This document shows positions 27,244-38,029 of a stretch of DNA of 64,000 nt, piece after piece. The stretch comes from an uncultured Muribaculaceae bacterium. Its GTDB lineage: Bacteria; Bacteroidota; Bacteroidia; Bacteroidales; Muribaculaceae. A program made the translations under genes and the position numbers. Below the pieces are notes generated by a model. The model ran no database searches. It saw nothing but the letters and a program-made list of their open reading frames with translations, and was not told the DNA's origin. The first letter of the stretch is position 1. The number at the start of each line of letters is the position of its first letter. The DNA lies in NCBI GenBank assembly GCA_934675575.1, contig CAKUQQ010000006.1:102437-166436 (forward strand), given 5' to 3'.

Positions 27244-28644
27244 ATGAATACGCTATTCGACAAAATATGGGATTCTCACGTCATCAACACAATTCCGGGC
27301 GGCCCCTCAATTCTCTACATCGACCGTCTGTTTTGCAACGAGACCACGAGCCCACAAGCATTTAGCAGTCTGCGCGAGCGTGGCCTTGAAATTCGTCACC
27401 CCGAAAGCGCCATTTGCACCATCGACCACAATTTGCCCACCACCGACCAGGACAAACCTGTGAGCGATGCTGCTTCACGCCATCAAATCGAGACCATGCA
27501 ACTCAATGCGCAAGATTTCGGCTTGACACTCTTTGAGGCTGGCAGCACCCACAACGGAATCACCCACGTAATCGGCCCCGAAAATGGCCTATCCGCCCCA
27601 GGGCAAACCATTGCGTGCGGAGGCAGTCACGCCTCCACCCACGGTGCTCTCGGTGCTGTAGCTCTGGCGGTGGGCACAAGCGAGACCGAATCTGTTCTTG
27701 CCACACAGTGCATTTTGCAAGTGAAGCCTCGCACCATGCGCATCACCATAGACGGCGAGTTGCGAAAAGGCGTTTCTGCCAAGGACTTAATTCTGCACAT
27801 AATCAGCAAAATGACATATACCGGAGCTTCTGGCTTCTTTGTGGAGTTTGCTGGCACAGCAATACGCTCACTTTCCATTGAAGAACGCATGACAGTGTGC
27901 AACATGAGTATAGAGATGGGTGCGCGCGGCAGCATAATTGCCCCCGACGAAAAGACTTTCGCCTATCTCAAAGGCCGTGAATTCGCTCCCGTGGGCGAAG
28001 ACTGGGTAAAAACCGTAGAATACTGGAAAACGCTGTCGAGCGACAGTCATGCCGTGTTCGACCGCGAGGTGAAATTCAAGGCTTCAGACATCAAGCCTCG
28101 CATCACCTATGGCACATCGCCCGACATGAGCGTGGAGATTACGTCCTCCATACCTCGGCTAAGCGACATTGCACATGACCAGCGCGATGCGTTCACCAGG
28201 GCATTGACCTACATGGGTCTGACTCCAGGGCAAAAGCTGATTGGCCTACCTGTTGACTATGTGTTTCTCGGCAGCTGCGCCAACGGAAGAATCGAAGATT
28301 TCCGTGCGTTTGCCGCCATAGTCAAAGGCCATCACAAAGCCCCAGGCATAACAGCATGGCTCGTTCCAGGCTCAAACAAAGTGTTAAGTCAAATCCGCAA
28401 CGAGCACATTGACCAAATGCTTCTCAATGCAGGTTTTGAGGTTCGCCAGCCAGGCTGCTCTGCATGCCGGGCTCTCAACCCCGACAAAATCCCCAGTGGC
28501 AAGTACGTCGTTTCCACTTCCAACCGCAATTACGAAAACAGTCAAGGCATGGGTGCGCGCACGTTTCTTGCAAGCCCTGCAATAGCGGCTGCTGCCGCAA
28601 TAACCGGAGTTATCACCAACCCTCTAAACATCACGCAACCATGA
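27244..28644 (+). CDS. leuC: 3-isopropylmalate dehydratase large subunit-like (LeuC)
   Basis: 466 residues, the normal LeuC length. Aconitase-family subunit that with LeuD isomerises 2- to 3-isopropylmalate (or citramalate analogues). The three [4Fe-4S] ligands are present: C345 in [14 protein letters not shown]405 and C408 in [34 protein letters not shown] and STSNRNYE also match the family. Odd: the active-site motif normally CGDSHTSTHG reads [10 protein letters not shown] (residues 125-134), replacing the family Asp by Gly127 and the Thr by Ala130, and the Thr after the first cluster cysteine is Ala346. Each is a single-base change. Its stop overlaps the next start by four bases (ATGA). 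Confidence 0.9.
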   Translation: MNTLFDKIWDSHVINTIPGGPSILYIDRLFCNETTSPQAFSSLRERGLEIRHPESAICTIDHNLPTTDQDKPVSDAASRHQIETMQLNAQDFGLTLFEAGSTHNGITHVIGPENGLSAPGQTIACGGSHASTHGALGAVALAVGTSETESVLATQCILQVKPRTMRITIDGELRKGVSAKDLILHIISKMTYTGASGFFVEFAGTAIRSLSIEERMTVCNMSIEMGARGSIIAPDEKTFAYLKGREFAPVGEDWVKTVEYWKTLSSDSHAVFDREVKFKASDIKPRITYGTSPDMSVEITSSIPRLSDIAHDQRDAFTRALTYMGLTPGQKLIGLPVDYVFLGSCANGRIEDFRAFAAIVKGHHKAPGITAWLVPGSNKVLSQIRNEHIDQMLLNAGFEVRQPGCSACRALNPDKIPSGKYVVSTSNRNYENSQGMGARTFLASPAIAAAAAITGVITNPLNITQP

Positions 28645-30776
28645 CTGAAATGTTCACCACACTGACATCTCAATGCGTTCCGCTTCCTCTCGACAACGTG
28701 AGAACCGAGCAGATAATTCCGTCAAGGTTTCTAAAATCTACTGTCGACGGTGATTGGGGGCAGTTTTTGTTTCATGATCTGCGCCTCAACCCCAATGGCA
28801 CGCCCAATCCAGAGCTGCCCATAAACGATAACTCCTATTCGGGAGAAATATTAGTCGCAGGACGCAACTTCGGAACCGGGTCAAGCCGCGAGCATGCCGC
28901 ATGGGCGTTGGCAGGGCGTGGTTTTAGAGCCATAATAGCCATGGCGTTTGCCGACATTTTCAAGCAAAACGCCCTCAACAACGGCATTTTGCCCATAGTG
29001 GTGTCTGAGCGCTTCCACTCAAAGCTTCTCGACACAATATATGCCGACCACGCGAACAAGGTTGACATCGACCTCGACAACCAAACCATCTGCAACACGG
29101 CTACAGGCGAAAAAGAACGCTTCGGCATCAACATCTACAAGAAAAACTGCCTGATGCAGGGCACAAGCGACATTGATTTTCTGCTTAGCAAGCATCGCGA
29201 CATAACCATTTGGGAAGAGAATCACAAGTCACCCTACAAGCAGTCGAAACACGGCCAAATCGAAATTCTCGACACCACCCTGCGCGATGGCGAACAGACA
29301 TCGGGAGTCAGCTTCTCCCCAACGGAGAAGCTGCTTATGACGCAACTAATCCTCACCCACCTCAACGTGCCGCGCATAGAGATTGCCTCCTCACGCGTGT
29401 CTGAGGGCGAGTTCACCTCGGCCAGGCGCATTTGCTCATGGGCACAACGCCACAAGCATCTCGACAAGATTGAAATCCTCGGCTACATCGACGGAGGCAA
29501 GTCTGTAAAATGGGTTATTGAGGCTGGCGGCAAGGTCATCAATCTGCTTGCCAAAGGCTCCGAAAAGCACTGCCGCCTGCAATTAAAAAAGACTCCCGAA
29601 GAGCATTTCAGCGACATTGCCAAAGAGGTGCGACGTGCCCACGACAGCGGACTTGACGTGAACCTATACCTCGAAGATTGGTCAAACGGCATAATGCAAT
29701 CACCGCAATATGTTTACAAGATGATGGACACGCTTAAAAGCCTGCCCATACATCGCTTCATGCTGCCAGACACACTCGGCGTGATGAACCCAAACCAAGT
29801 GTATGAATACTGCAAACGCATGGTGACACGCTACCCTGATGTGCATTTCGACTTTCATGCCCACAACGACTACGACTTCGCCACAGCCAACTCGTTTGCC
29901 GCCGGTCTGGTTGGCATAAAGGGGTTGCACTGCACCATCAACGGACTCGGAGAACGCGCCGGCAATGCCCCTCTGGCAAGTGTTGTGGCCATGGTGCACG
30001 ACATGCTTCGCATGACCACCGACATCGACGAGTCGCAAATCTATGATGTGAGTCACGCCGTGGAGTCGTTCTCCGGTGTAATCGTGCCACAAAACGAGCC
30101 GATTATCGGTGAGAACGCGTTCACGCAAACAGCTGGTATTCATGCCGATGGCGACAACAAAAACGAGCTATATTTCAATGAGTTGCTTCCCGAAAGATTT
30201 GGACGCAAAAGGGTTTACGCCCTCGGCAAGCTGTCGGGCGAGGCAAGCATAAAGAAAAACCTCGTGGAGCTTGGCATAAAGCTCGGACGGCAATACATAC
30301 ACAAAGTGACAAAGCAAATCAACGCCCTTGGCGACCGAAAAGAAATCGTGACTAAGGAAGATTTGCCCAACATTGTGTCAGACGTGGTGACCCACAACTC
30401 AAGTTCCAACAAAATCAAGATTGTGAACTACGCCATAAGCATTTCCAAGGACTTGCTGCCAACAGCTACCGTTAAACTCGACATCAATGGCACTCCATAC
30501 GAGCAAACGGCCTCTGGAGACGGCACATTCGACGCTTTCTGCAAGGCTGTGGGCAAAATCTACAATGAAAATATGGGCCGGCAATTTCCCAGGCTGCTCA
30601 ACTACACCGTGAGCATACCGCCCAACAGCAACACCGACGCCATGGTCATGACCAACACCACATGGCAGTTTCACGACCACACTATCAAGACACGTGGACT
30701 CAACCCCGACCAGATAGAAGCAAGCATACAAGCCACACTCAAAATGCTCAACATAATTGAGGGCATCAGCTATTGA
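28641..30776 (+). CDS. LeuD / isopropylmalate (citramalate) synthase fusion protein
   Basis: 711 residues in one uninterrupted frame. Residues 1-195 are a complete LeuD swivel domain ([35 protein letters not shown] at 74-90, where S81-S82-R83 bind substrate). After a linker of about 12 residues ([13 protein letters not shown]), residues 206-711 are a full synthase of the isopropylmalate/citramalate/homocitrate synthase type: [21 protein letters not shown] (residues 210-230), the metal ligands H406 and H408 in [26 protein letters not shown], then a C-terminal LeuA-type allosteric domain from about residue 590. Separate leuD and synthase genes stand in this order in Bacteroides leucine operons as I recall them, so the fusion probably arose by loss of the leuD stop. 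No leuB or canonical leuA follows. Whether the synthase uses ketoisovalerate or pyruvate is not decided by the sequence. Confidence 0.9.
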   Translation: MTEMFTTLTSQCVPLPLDNVRTEQIIPSRFLKSTVDGDWGQFLFHDLRLNPNGTPNPELPINDNSYSGEILVAGRNFGTGSSREHAAWALAGRGFRAIIAMAFADIFKQNALNNGILPIVVSERFHSKLLDTIYADHANKVDIDLDNQTICNTATGEKERFGINIYKKNCLMQGTSDIDFLLSKHRDITIWEENHKSPYKQSKHGQIEILDTTLRDGEQTSGVSFSPTEKLLMTQLILTHLNVPRIEIASSRVSEGEFTSARRICSWAQRHKHLDKIEILGYIDGGKSVKWVIEAGGKVINLLAKGSEKHCRLQLKKTPEEHFSDIAKEVRRAHDSGLDVNLYLEDWSNGIMQSPQYVYKMMDTLKSLPIHRFMLPDTLGVMNPNQVYEYCKRMVTRYPDVHFDFHAHNDYDFATANSFAAGLVGIKGLHCTINGLGERAGNAPLASVVAMVHDMLRMTTDIDESQIYDVSHAVESFSGVIVPQNEPIIGENAFTQTAGIHADGDNKNELYFNELLPERFGRKRVYALGKLSGEASIKKNLVELGIKLGRQYIHKVTKQINALGDRKEIVTKEDLPNIVSDVVTHNSSSNKIKIVNYAISISKDLLPTATVKLDINGTPYEQTASGDGTFDAFCKAVGKIYNENMGRQFPRLLNYTVSIPPNSNTDAMVMTNTTWQFHDHTIKTRGLNPDQIEASIQATLKMLNIIEGISY

Positions 30777-30793
30777 CGCGGCTCATCACAGTG

Positions 30794-30824
30794 TTGCTCA
30801 AGCGGATTAAATAGCTTAAATTTG
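30794..30824 (+). promoter_or_regulatory. Promoter of the ornithine-cyclodeaminase-like gene
   Basis: TTG (30794-30796), 20 bases, TAAATTTG (30817-30824), about 70 bases before the ATG. Its presence suggests the gene can be expressed apart from the leu cluster. Confidence 0.7.
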
Positions 30825-30893
30825 CCTATGGTTAAGGGCTGCAAAGCCACAACATGTGAGATATTAAAAACTACAACATAACAGCTTCAGCAA

Positions 30894-31844
30894 ATGATTT
30901 GTATTCAAGACAAAGATATTCGCAGTCTCAACCTCACCCCTGCCGATTTCATCGACGGTGTGAGATATTGCTTCACACACAAGCCAGAGGCACAGCTTCC
31001 GGCAAAAATCAGTGTTCACCCACAAGGGCTTGACTTTTTCACGTCGATGCCATGCTTGCTGCCGCCAGAAATCGGGCGATTTAACGTCAAGGTGGTGTCA
31101 AGAATAGACGGACGAGTGCCATCGCTCCGCAGCGACAGCATGCTGTTCGACTCCAAAACCGGTGAAATACTTGCCGTTATCGACACCGACTTCATCACCA
31201 CCATGCGCACAGGAGCTGTGGCTTCGCTGGCAATTCAGACATTCAAGAAAAGCGACGCAAGCACCTTTGCCTTCATAGGTCTCGGCAACACAGCACGCGC
31301 CACCATGCTCTGCCTCGGCACATTGCTTCAAGGCAATAAGGCCGAGGTCAAACTGCTGCGTTACAAAAACCAGGCAGAATTGTTCATTGAGCATTTCAAG
31401 TGCTTCAGTAACATCACATTCACTGTGGTTGACACTATCCCAGAACTGTTCAGCGACAGCGATGTGATAGTGTCGTGCGTGACCGAGGAGCGCAGCATTT
31501 TTCACGACGATGACAAGATATTCAAGCCAGGCGTCCTCATTGTGCCAGTACACACACGCGGCTTCCAGAACTGCGACACCACATTCGATAAAGTGTTTTG
31601 CGATGATGTGGCGCATGTGAGCGGATTCAAATATTTCAACCAATTCCGCAGTTTAGCAGAGATAGGAGAAGTATTGCGAGGCGAGAAAGACGGACGCACA
31701 AGCGGCAGCGAGCGCATTATCAGCTACAACATAGGTCTTGGACTGCATGATGCCTATTTCTGCAACCTTGTTTACGACAAAATCAAAGGTTTAGGTCTGC
31801 CCAAAATAGCTATGATTCACGGCAAGGAAAAATACATCATCTAA
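30894..31844 (+). CDS. Ornithine cyclodeaminase / mu-crystallin family protein
   Basis: 316 residues. NAD(P)-dependent family that includes ornithine cyclodeaminase, alanine dehydrogenase of archaea, ketimine reductases and opine-type enzymes. LPAKISVHP near residue 40 carries the family lysine; DTDFITTMRTGAVASLAIQ near residue 98 is the conserved substrate segment; the Rossmann motif FAFIGLGNTARATM starts near residue 124. Which reaction it performs is unknown. It sits 117 bases after the LeuD-synthase fusion with its own promoter. A role on an alpha-keto or alpha-amino acid made by the upstream enzymes is possible but only inferred. Confidence 0.83.
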   Translation: MICIQDKDIRSLNLTPADFIDGVRYCFTHKPEAQLPAKISVHPQGLDFFTSMPCLLPPEIGRFNVKVVSRIDGRVPSLRSDSMLFDSKTGEILAVIDTDFITTMRTGAVASLAIQTFKKSDASTFAFIGLGNTARATMLCLGTLLQGNKAEVKLLRYKNQAELFIEHFKCFSNITFTVVDTIPELFSDSDVIVSCVTEERSIFHDDDKIFKPGVLIVPVHTRGFQNCDTTFDKVFCDDVAHVSGFKYFNQFRSLAEIGEVLRGEKDGRTSGSERIISYNIGLGLHDAYFCNLVYDKIKGLGLPKIAMIHGKEKYII

Positions 31845-31900
31845 TGTGCGAAACGGCCAGTCTGCACGAATGCAAGGCTGCAATTTCTTGAATATTTAAG

Positions 31901-31908
31901 TAACTTTG
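31901..31908 (+). promoter_or_regulatory. -7 promoter box of pyrK-pyrD
   Basis: TAACTTTG followed by CAC, 30 bases before pyrK; no TTG at the standard distance. Confidence 0.6.
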
Positions 31909-31937
31909 CACACTGACAAAAATAACAATAACAACAA

Positions 31938-32702
31938 ATGAACAAACAGGAATTAGACTTCCTCATCAAGGAAAACATTCACATTTCGCCAATGTATTCT
32001 TTGATGAAAATCTCACCAACAAAAGGCAAGCTACCCGAAATTGCCCCAGGACAATTTGTTCAGGTTGAGGTGCCAAACTCCAAAACCACCTTTCTCCGCC
32101 GCCCCATATCGGTCAACTTCGTTGACTACGAGGCCAACGAGCTCTGGCTTCTGGTCAGAAAAGCTGGCGAAGGCACGTCACACCTCATCAGTTTGCCGGC
32201 AAATACTGTCATCAATTTGGTTTTACCGCTTGGCAACGGCTTCACCGTGGAGCGCAAGGGGCATGGCCTGCTGATTGGTGGTGGCGTGGGCGTTGCCCCA
32301 CTGCTGCAGCTTGGCAAAGTCATGAAAGCCAAAGGCGTTGACTTCAGTTTTCTGCTTGGAGCACGCTCTGCAGCCGATTTGCTCGAGCTGGAGATGTTCA
32401 AGCAATATGCCACCGTGCATGTGTCAACAGAAGACGGCTCGCTTGGCGAAAAAGGCTTTGTGACACAGCACTCGGCCCTGGCCGCGCACGTTGACTTTAT
32501 TGCATGCTGCGGACCGCAACCCATGATGAAAGCTGTGGCAAAAATCGCAAAAGAAAAAGACATTGATTGTGAAGTCTCTCTCGAAAATACCATGGCATGC
32601 GGCCTTGGAGCTTGCTTATGCTGCGTGGAAGACACCACCGAGGGCAACGTGTGTGTGTGCAAAGAGGGTCCTGTATTTAACACCAAGAAGCTAAAATGGT
32701 AG
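31938..32702 (+). CDS. pyrK: Dihydroorotate dehydrogenase electron-transfer subunit
   Basis: 254 residues. Passes electrons from PyrD FMN to NAD. An N-terminal ferredoxin-reductase-like FAD domain has [11 protein letters not shown] (RxxS/T), then [18 protein letters not shown] for NAD, and a C-terminal [2Fe-2S] domain has the cysteines C221, C226, C229 and C241 in [10 protein letters not shown]...CVC. It overlaps pyrD by seven bases, so the two subunits are made together, as expected for a class 1B enzyme. Confidence 0.95.
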   Translation: MNKQELDFLIKENIHISPMYSLMKISPTKGKLPEIAPGQFVQVEVPNSKTTFLRRPISVNFVDYEANELWLLVRKAGEGTSHLISLPANTVINLVLPLGNGFTVERKGHGLLIGGGVGVAPLLQLGKVMKAKGVDFSFLLGARSAADLLELEMFKQYATVHVSTEDGSLGEKGFVTQHSALAAHVDFIACCGPQPMMKAVAKIAKEKDIDCEVSLENTMACGLGACLCCVEDTTEGNVCVCKEGPVFNTKKLKW

Positions 32703-33607
32703 ATTTAAGTGTAGAAATAGGAAGCCTGAAGCTGAAAAATCCCATCACCACCGCTTCAGGCACGTTTGGCTACGGCGAGGAGTTCGCCGATTTCATAGAT
32801 TTGAGCCAACTCGGAGCAATAATAGTCAAGGGCACCACTCTCAACCACCGCGAGGGCAATCCATATCCGCGCATGGTCGAGACCCCGTCAGGCATGCTCA
32901 ATGCCGTGGGGCTTCAAAACAAAGGCGTTGGCTACTTCATAAGCAACATCTATCCCCGAATAAAAGACATTGACACCAACATAATCGTCAACGTGTCGGG
33001 CTCGTCGCCAGAAGACTATGCCGCCGTGTGCCAAAAGCTCAATCCGCTGTCGGGTGTTACTGCCGTTGAAATCAACATATCATGTCCCAATGTTAAGCAA
33101 GGAGGCATGACATTCGGCACCACGGTGCAAGGGGCAAAATCGGTGGTTTCTGCCGCCAGAAAAGCCTACGACGGCACCATGATTGTGAAGCTGACACCAA
33201 ATGTGACCGATATAACAGAAATTGCCAAAGCTGCCGAAGATGAAGGAGCCGACGCAGTTTCACTCGTCAACACATTCCTTGGCATGGCTATCAACACCGA
33301 GACACGCAAGCCATACCTGTCAACAATCACAGGAGGGCTGTCAGGAGCCTGCATACGCCCCATAGCCGTGCGAATGGTCTGGCAAGTGTGCAAGGCCATA
33401 AACATTCCCGTGATTGGCTTAGGAGGCATCATGAACGGCCGAGACGTGATAGAATTCCTCTTGGCTGGTGCCACTGCTGTGGAAATAGGCACAGCCAACT
33501 TTGTTGACCCACAAGTCACAGTTAAGGCCATTGACTATGTTAAAGACTACATGCAGCGTCACAACATAAGCTCTATTAAAGACATCATAGGCGGCATGCA
33601 GCAGTAA
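32696..33607 (+). CDS. pyrD: Dihydroorotate dehydrogenase, class 1B catalytic subunit
   Basis: 303 residues, cytosolic TIM barrel with FMN, fourth step of pyrimidine synthesis. The class 1 active-site base is cysteine C130 in [28 protein letters not shown] at the start, [10 protein letters not shown] near residue 69 and the FMN-phosphate loops [14 protein letters not shown] and [11 protein letters not shown] near the end are all present. Partner of the preceding pyrK; the two form a heterotetramer. Confidence 0.97.
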   Translation: MVDLSVEIGSLKLKNPITTASGTFGYGEEFADFIDLSQLGAIIVKGTTLNHREGNPYPRMVETPSGMLNAVGLQNKGVGYFISNIYPRIKDIDTNIIVNVSGSSPEDYAAVCQKLNPLSGVTAVEINISCPNVKQGGMTFGTTVQGAKSVVSAARKAYDGTMIVKLTPNVTDITEIAKAAEDEGADAVSLVNTFLGMAINTETRKPYLSTITGGLSGACIRPIAVRMVWQVCKAINIPVIGLGGIMNGRDVIEFLLAGATAVEIGTANFVDPQVTVKAIDYVKDYMQRHNISSIKDIIGGMQQ

Positions 33608-33641
33608 TGTAACACTGCATAAAGCCATAAAAAGAAACCTG

Positions 33642-33677
33642 CGAGGGCCGCTTCAATATGCTAAGAAGCGGCCCTCG
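33642..33677 (+). terminator. Bidirectional terminator between pyrD and the HTH gene
   Basis: 13-bp perfect stem CGAGGGCCGCTTC / GAAGCGGCCCTCG with a 10-base loop. Plus-strand side is followed by TCGTTATTTTC, minus-strand side by CAGGTTTCTTTTT, so it can serve both convergent genes. Confidence 0.9.
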
Positions 33678-33703
33678 TCGTTATTTTCGGCTTGCTTAAA
33701 ACG

Positions 33704-34255
33704 TCATTTACCCGGAACGAAAGTTTCAAAACTGTTATCGCTATAAAACACCATTATGCTCACCACGCGCCTTGGTGCGCTGTCGGCATTTCCACTCACA
33801 CGCTCCGTCTGCCGAGCCGTTTTTGCCAGCGTTTCCAGTGTTTTTGAAACATTGCTTGCCGAGAGTGGGGCGGCCTTCTGAGCCGACTGCACGTCTATGA
33901 AATCCTCATCATGGTCGTCATCAAACAAGATGGCTTGCTGGGCTGATTTTCCATTTTCCAATACTGATTCATCGCTGCCACCAAAATCAGTATTCTCATC
34001 GACTTGAGTTTTAGACACGATTTCCGTGTTCGCATTTGGAACAAACATATCTCCATCACCAAACATAAGCCACATTATCGACAGCGAGGGATAAGAAGCA
34101 TGGATTTTTGCAATTATCTCATCACTCACTTTTTTGTTCCTTCCATTCAATAACTGCGATAGAGTGGGTCGAGGTATGCCACAAGTGTCCGCAAACTGCG
34201 AATTTGAGATACCATTTTGATTTAAAAACAGTTTTAAGCGACTAACTAAATCCAT
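33704..34255 (-). CDS. XRE-family helix-turn-helix regulator
   Basis: 183 residues. An N-terminal Cro/CI-type HTH: MDLVSRLKLFLNQNGISNSQ, then QFADTCGIPRPTLSQLLNGR, ending in LSIMWLMFGDGDMF (to about residue 70), a pattern repeated in many Bacteroidota XRE proteins. The C-terminal part is acidic and low in complexity (DDDHDEDFIDV) and ends in a beta-rich SIMVFYSDNSFETFVPGK. No enzyme domain. ATG at 34255 gives the usual HTH start and follows a full promoter. Targets unknown; the gene stands alone beside a large AT-rich intergenic region it may control. Confidence 0.85.
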   Translation of the reverse strand: MDLVSRLKLFLNQNGISNSQFADTCGIPRPTLSQLLNGRNKKVSDEIIAKIHASYPSLSIMWLMFGDGDMFVPNANTEIVSKTQVDENTDFGGSDESVLENGKSAQQAILFDDDHDEDFIDVQSAQKAAPLSASNVSKTLETLAKTARQTERVSGNADSAPRRVVSIMVFYSDNSFETFVPGK

Positions 34256-35075
34256 AAATTCGTTTACAAACAAGAACTTTATGTTTGCAAATTTAAGCAA
34301 CCGATAGCAAAATTCCAAACGTTTCATTTATCAAATCCATCACCAAAGTGTTTTAATTTCAAAACAGCCCAATTTCCATTTTTAAAATCCATTTTGTTAT
34401 ATGCCTATAATTCACTTTATATTCACATATACAATATCCTATATATGAACAAATTATATCAACACAAGCATTCATTTTAACATTCTCACGCCACAAGCAC
34501 TCAAATATTTATAAACAACTTTAATATCATGTATTTAACTACAACGCATTTAGTTAGTTAGATTAATAGTTAATACTAAATTTGTAGTAAATTTTGCATA
34601 ACTAAACTATTGAAATGTAAATGGGCGTGTTGTTAATGCGCTCCTCCAACCAATAGACTTAATTGCAAATTCAAAACGCTGCTATTTTCATTTTGCAAAA
34701 GCAAACACACACTATCCCCCACACCACCTAACTCCATTGTCAATTTGAATTTGCATCGGCAAACATATGATTGTTAAAATACCCAACTAACCATTATTAC
34801 CACACCCAAAAATGCCAGAATTAGTCAAACTTCGCGAGAATTCAAAATTCAAAACAGAACTTAATATCTCCACACCAATTCAGCTTCTCGCAAAGCCTAC
34901 GAGCCTTAAAAAACGAAAAAGCCGCACCACAAACATCTAATATTCAACATGCTAAATGCAAGACACACCTTTAATCAAAGAACAAACAAAAACGCCTCAG
35001 AAAAATTTCCGAAACGTTTTTTGCTATAATTTCGCCAAATATTTGCAGCCGCACACAAGGCTGCTCACTTTATTT
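34256..35075. other. 820-base AT-rich gene-free region
   Basis: It holds the promoter of the HTH gene, an isolated plus-strand TAAATTTG (34577-34584) flanked by the inverted pair AATAGTT (34565-34571) / AACTATT (34606-34612), a 42-codon open frame at 34812-34940, and a weak AAAACG...CGTTTT hairpin near 34990-35020 that may end uvrA transcription. Apart from these I see no gene, RNA or repeat. Confidence 0.5.
34288..34318 (-). promoter_or_regulatory. Promoter of the HTH regulator
   Basis: On the minus strand TTG (34318-34316), 20 bases, TAAATTTG (34295-34288). The short leader contains GTTTGCAAAT/GTTTGTAAAC-like repeats that could be an autoregulatory operator, but this is a guess. Confidence 0.7.
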
Positions 35076-37910
35076 TCATTGGCCAACTATTTCATTCCTA
35101 ATATATTTTGCAGAAATTGAGTCTTTCGACGTCATAACTTGCTCTGGTGTTCCTGTTGCCACCACTCTACCGCCATTTCTGCCACCTTCTGGTCCCATGT
35201 CTATAATGTAGTCCGCACTCTTTATCACATCAAGATTATGTTCTATCACAATTACGGTATTTCCTCTTTGGACCAATTTTTCCAAAACGCCAAGAAGCAC
35301 CTTTATGTCCTCAAAATGCAAACCGGTTGTCGGTTCGTCCAAAATATACACTGTGCGGCCAGTGTCTTTCTTCGACAATTCTGCGGCAAGTTTCACGCGT
35401 TGACTTTCCCCACCCGACAGCGTGCTCGACGGTTGCCCAAGTTTTATGTAACCGAGCCCCACATCTTGCAGCACCTTTATCTTGTTGAGAATGCTCGGCA
35501 TCGTGTCAAAAAATTCCACAGCCTGATTTATCGTCATGTCAAGCACATCAGCTATCGACTTTCCCTTGAAGCGCACCTCAAGCGTCTCGCGGTTATAACG
35601 CTTGCCACCGCAAGCCTCACACGGCACTTGCACATCTGGCAAGAAATTCATCTCAATGGTTTTATATCCGTTGCCTTTGCACACCTCGCATCTGCCGCCA
35701 GAAATGTTGAAAGAAAAACGCCCCGACTTATATCCCCTGATTTTCGATTCTGGCAAGTTCACAAACAAGTTTCTTATGTCAGTAAACACGCCTATGTAAG
35801 TAGCAGGATTGCTTCGCGGCGTTCTGCCGAGTGGAGACTGGTCAACAGTCACCACCTTGTCCACGTTTTCCACACCCTCTATGCTGTCGTAGTCGAGCGG
35901 ACTCTTCAGCGAGCGATAAAAGCGTTGGCTCAATATTGGGTGCAGCGTGCCGTTGATAAGCGTCGATTTTCCGCTTCCCGACACTCCTGTCACGCATATA
36001 AACACGCCAAGCGGAAACTCCACATCTATATTCTTCAGGTTGTTGCCACGACAGCCGTGCAGCACAAGTTTCTTGCCATTGCCAGTGCGTCGGGTAGGAA
36101 TATCTATGGCTCGCGTGCCGTTGAGGTAGTCAGCCGTGAGTGTGTTAGCCTTGAGCATCTCGGCAGGCGTGCCGGCAAACACAACATAGCCCCCTTTGCG
36201 CCCGGCCTTAGGGCCAATGTCAACCACATAGTCGGCTTGCAGCATCATGTCTTTGTCATGCTCCACCACAATCACCGTGTTGCCCTCATCACGCAGTTTC
36301 TTCAGCGAGTCAATGAGCCGCTGGTTGTCGCGCTGGTGCAGTCCTATGCTTGGCTCGTCGAGTATGTAGAGCACATTCACAAGCTGCGAGCCTATCTGCG
36401 TGGCAAGTCTTATGCGCTGGCTCTCTCCTCCCGACAGCGACGACGAGTTTCTGTTCAACGACACATAGTCAAGCCCCACATCAAGCATAAACCCAATGCG
36501 GTTGCTTATCTCCTTCACTATCTCCTCGGCAATCTTCCACTTGTTTGGTTCCATGTGGTTGTGCAGGTCAGCCAACCAGTCTTTCAGCTCAGAAATGTCC
36601 ATCATCGCCAAGTCGGCTATGTTTTTGCCGTTGATTAAAAAGTGCAGCGCTTCTTTGTTTAAGCGGGCACCATGACACTCCGGACACACTGCGTGAGTGA
36701 AATATTGTCCGGCCCATTTTTGCGCGCTCGACGACGCCTCGTCGCTTTGCTGAAGCTCTATATATTTCACCAGTCCGTCAAACGACAAAAAATAGTTTGA
36801 CGTGCTCAGCGTCTCAGTCTTTATGTTGAGCTGCTCATCGGTGCCGTTGAGAATGTCGTCGATGGCCTCTTCTGGCAAATCCTCAAGCGGTGTTTTTAGC
36901 GTGCAGCCATATTTCTCGCAAATCGCCGAAATCTGCCAAAAAATCAGCGAATTTTTATATTTTCCCAAAGGCACTATTCCTCCGGCGGCTATTGATTTGC
37001 CCATGTCGGGCATAATCTTGCTGCGGTCTATTATGTTGACATATCCAAGTCCCTTGCATCTGTGGCAAGAGCCAAGCGGAGAGTTAAACGAGAAATTGTG
37101 AGGCGCAGGTTCCATATATGACAACCCTGTTTCTGGGTCCATGAGCGTCTTGCTGTAATGTGCCACTTCTTTTGTTTCGGCATCTATTATCATCAGCTGG
37201 TTGTCACCTTGCCTGAATGCCACATTCACCGTGTCGCGCAGCCGTTTCTCGTCCTTGTCCGACACCTTGAGCCTGTCAACCACCAGCTCCACGCTGTGAT
37301 TGCGATAGCGGTCGAGCTTCATGCCAAACGTGATTTCCTTTATTTCTCCGTCAATGCGCACATTTATGTAACCCTTTTTTCTAAGTTGCTCAAAAAGCTC
37401 CTTGTAGTGACCCTTGCGGTTTTTCACAAGCGGAGCAAGTATATATATCTTGCGGTTTGCATAACGGTCGATGATGAGCGACAATATTTTGTCAACCGAA
37501 TACTTCACCATCTTGTTGCCGGTCAAATAGGAATATGCGTCAGAAGCCCTGGCAAAGAGCAGGCGCAGATAGTCATAAACCTCGGTCGTGGTGCCAATCG
37601 TGCTTCGCGGATTCTTGTTCACCGTTTTTTGCCCAATCGAAATCACCGGGTTAAGTCCCGATATTTTATCCACATCGGGGCGTTCAAGCACACCGAGCAT
37701 GTTGCGAGCATAAGCCGAGAACGTCTCCAGATAGCGGCGCTGGCCCTCTGCAAATATCGTGTCAAACGCCAACGACGACTTTCCGCTTCCGCTCAAGCCG
37801 GTTATCACCGTGAGCTTGTTGTGCGGAATTTCCACATCAATGTTTTTCAAATTATGCACGCGCGCGCCGAGCACTGTCACTGCTCCAACTTCTTTTCCAT
37901 CGAATTTCAT
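35076..37910 (-). CDS. uvrA: Excinuclease ABC subunit A
   Basis: 944 residues, full length. Damage-recognition ATPase of nucleotide excision repair. First Walker [18 protein letters not shown] near residue 35; zinc module 1 CHRCKGLGY and [12 protein letters not shown] signatures [18 protein letters not shown] and [17 protein letters not shown]; second Walker [18 protein letters not shown] near residue 645; zinc module 2 CEVCKGNGY...[10 protein letters not shown]. Some Bacteroidota carry more than one uvrA; this one has all the elements of the housekeeping copy. No clear promoter is seen in the 120 bases after the upstream gene. Confidence 0.98.
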   Translation of the reverse strand: MKFDGKEVGAVTVLGARVHNLKNIDVEIPHNKLTVITGLSGSGKSSLAFDTIFAEGQRRYLETFSAYARNMLGVLERPDVDKISGLNPVISIGQKTVNKNPRSTIGTTTEVYDYLRLLFARASDAYSYLTGNKMVKYSVDKILSLIIDRYANRKIYILAPLVKNRKGHYKELFEQLRKKGYINVRIDGEIKEITFGMKLDRYRNHSVELVVDRLKVSDKDEKRLRDTVNVAFRQGDNQLMIIDAETKEVAHYSKTLMDPETGLSYMEPAPHNFSFNSPLGSCHRCKGLGYVNIIDRSKIMPDMGKSIAAGGIVPLGKYKNSLIFWQISAICEKYGCTLKTPLEDLPEEAIDDILNGTDEQLNIKTETLSTSNYFLSFDGLVKYIELQQSDEASSSAQKWAGQYFTHAVCPECHGARLNKEALHFLINGKNIADLAMMDISELKDWLADLHNHMEPNKWKIAEEIVKEISNRIGFMLDVGLDYVSLNRNSSSLSGGESQRIRLATQIGSQLVNVLYILDEPSIGLHQRDNQRLIDSLKKLRDEGNTVIVVEHDKDMMLQADYVVDIGPKAGRKGGYVVFAGTPAEMLKANTLTADYLNGTRAIDIPTRRTGNGKKLVLHGCRGNNLKNIDVEFPLGVFICVTGVSGSGKSTLINGTLHPILSQRFYRSLKSPLDYDSIEGVENVDKVVTVDQSPLGRTPRSNPATYIGVFTDIRNLFVNLPESKIRGYKSGRFSFNISGGRCEVCKGNGYKTIEMNFLPDVQVPCEACGGKRYNRETLEVRFKGKSIADVLDMTINQAVEFFDTMPSILNKIKVLQDVGLGYIKLGQPSSTLSGGESQRVKLAAELSKKDTGRTVYILDEPTTGLHFEDIKVLLGVLEKLVQRGNTVIVIEHNLDVIKSADYIIDMGPEGGRNGGRVVATGTPEQVMTSKDSISAKYIRNEIVGQ

Positions 37911-38029
37911 ATAGCGTTATTAACAATTTCCCTTTTATCCTTCTTTTTCGCTGCTTCAGGCACAATCACATGCCACATGCGGCTGTTTTCGTGTCCACAT
38001 GCCACATTCTTTTTTCTGCCCAACAAACA

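Noticed and set aside
28641..30776. LeuD-synthase fusion as a frameshift or missing-stop artefact
   Set aside because: The frame is continuous, both domains are complete and the joint is a plausible polar linker; kept as real, but a local sequence error removing one stop cannot be excluded from sequence alone.
35139..36638. 499-codon open frame on the plus strand
   Set aside because: It lies antisense to uvrA, has no recognisable domain and is rich in His, Arg and Val as expected of a reverse-strand shadow of a GC-biased gene.
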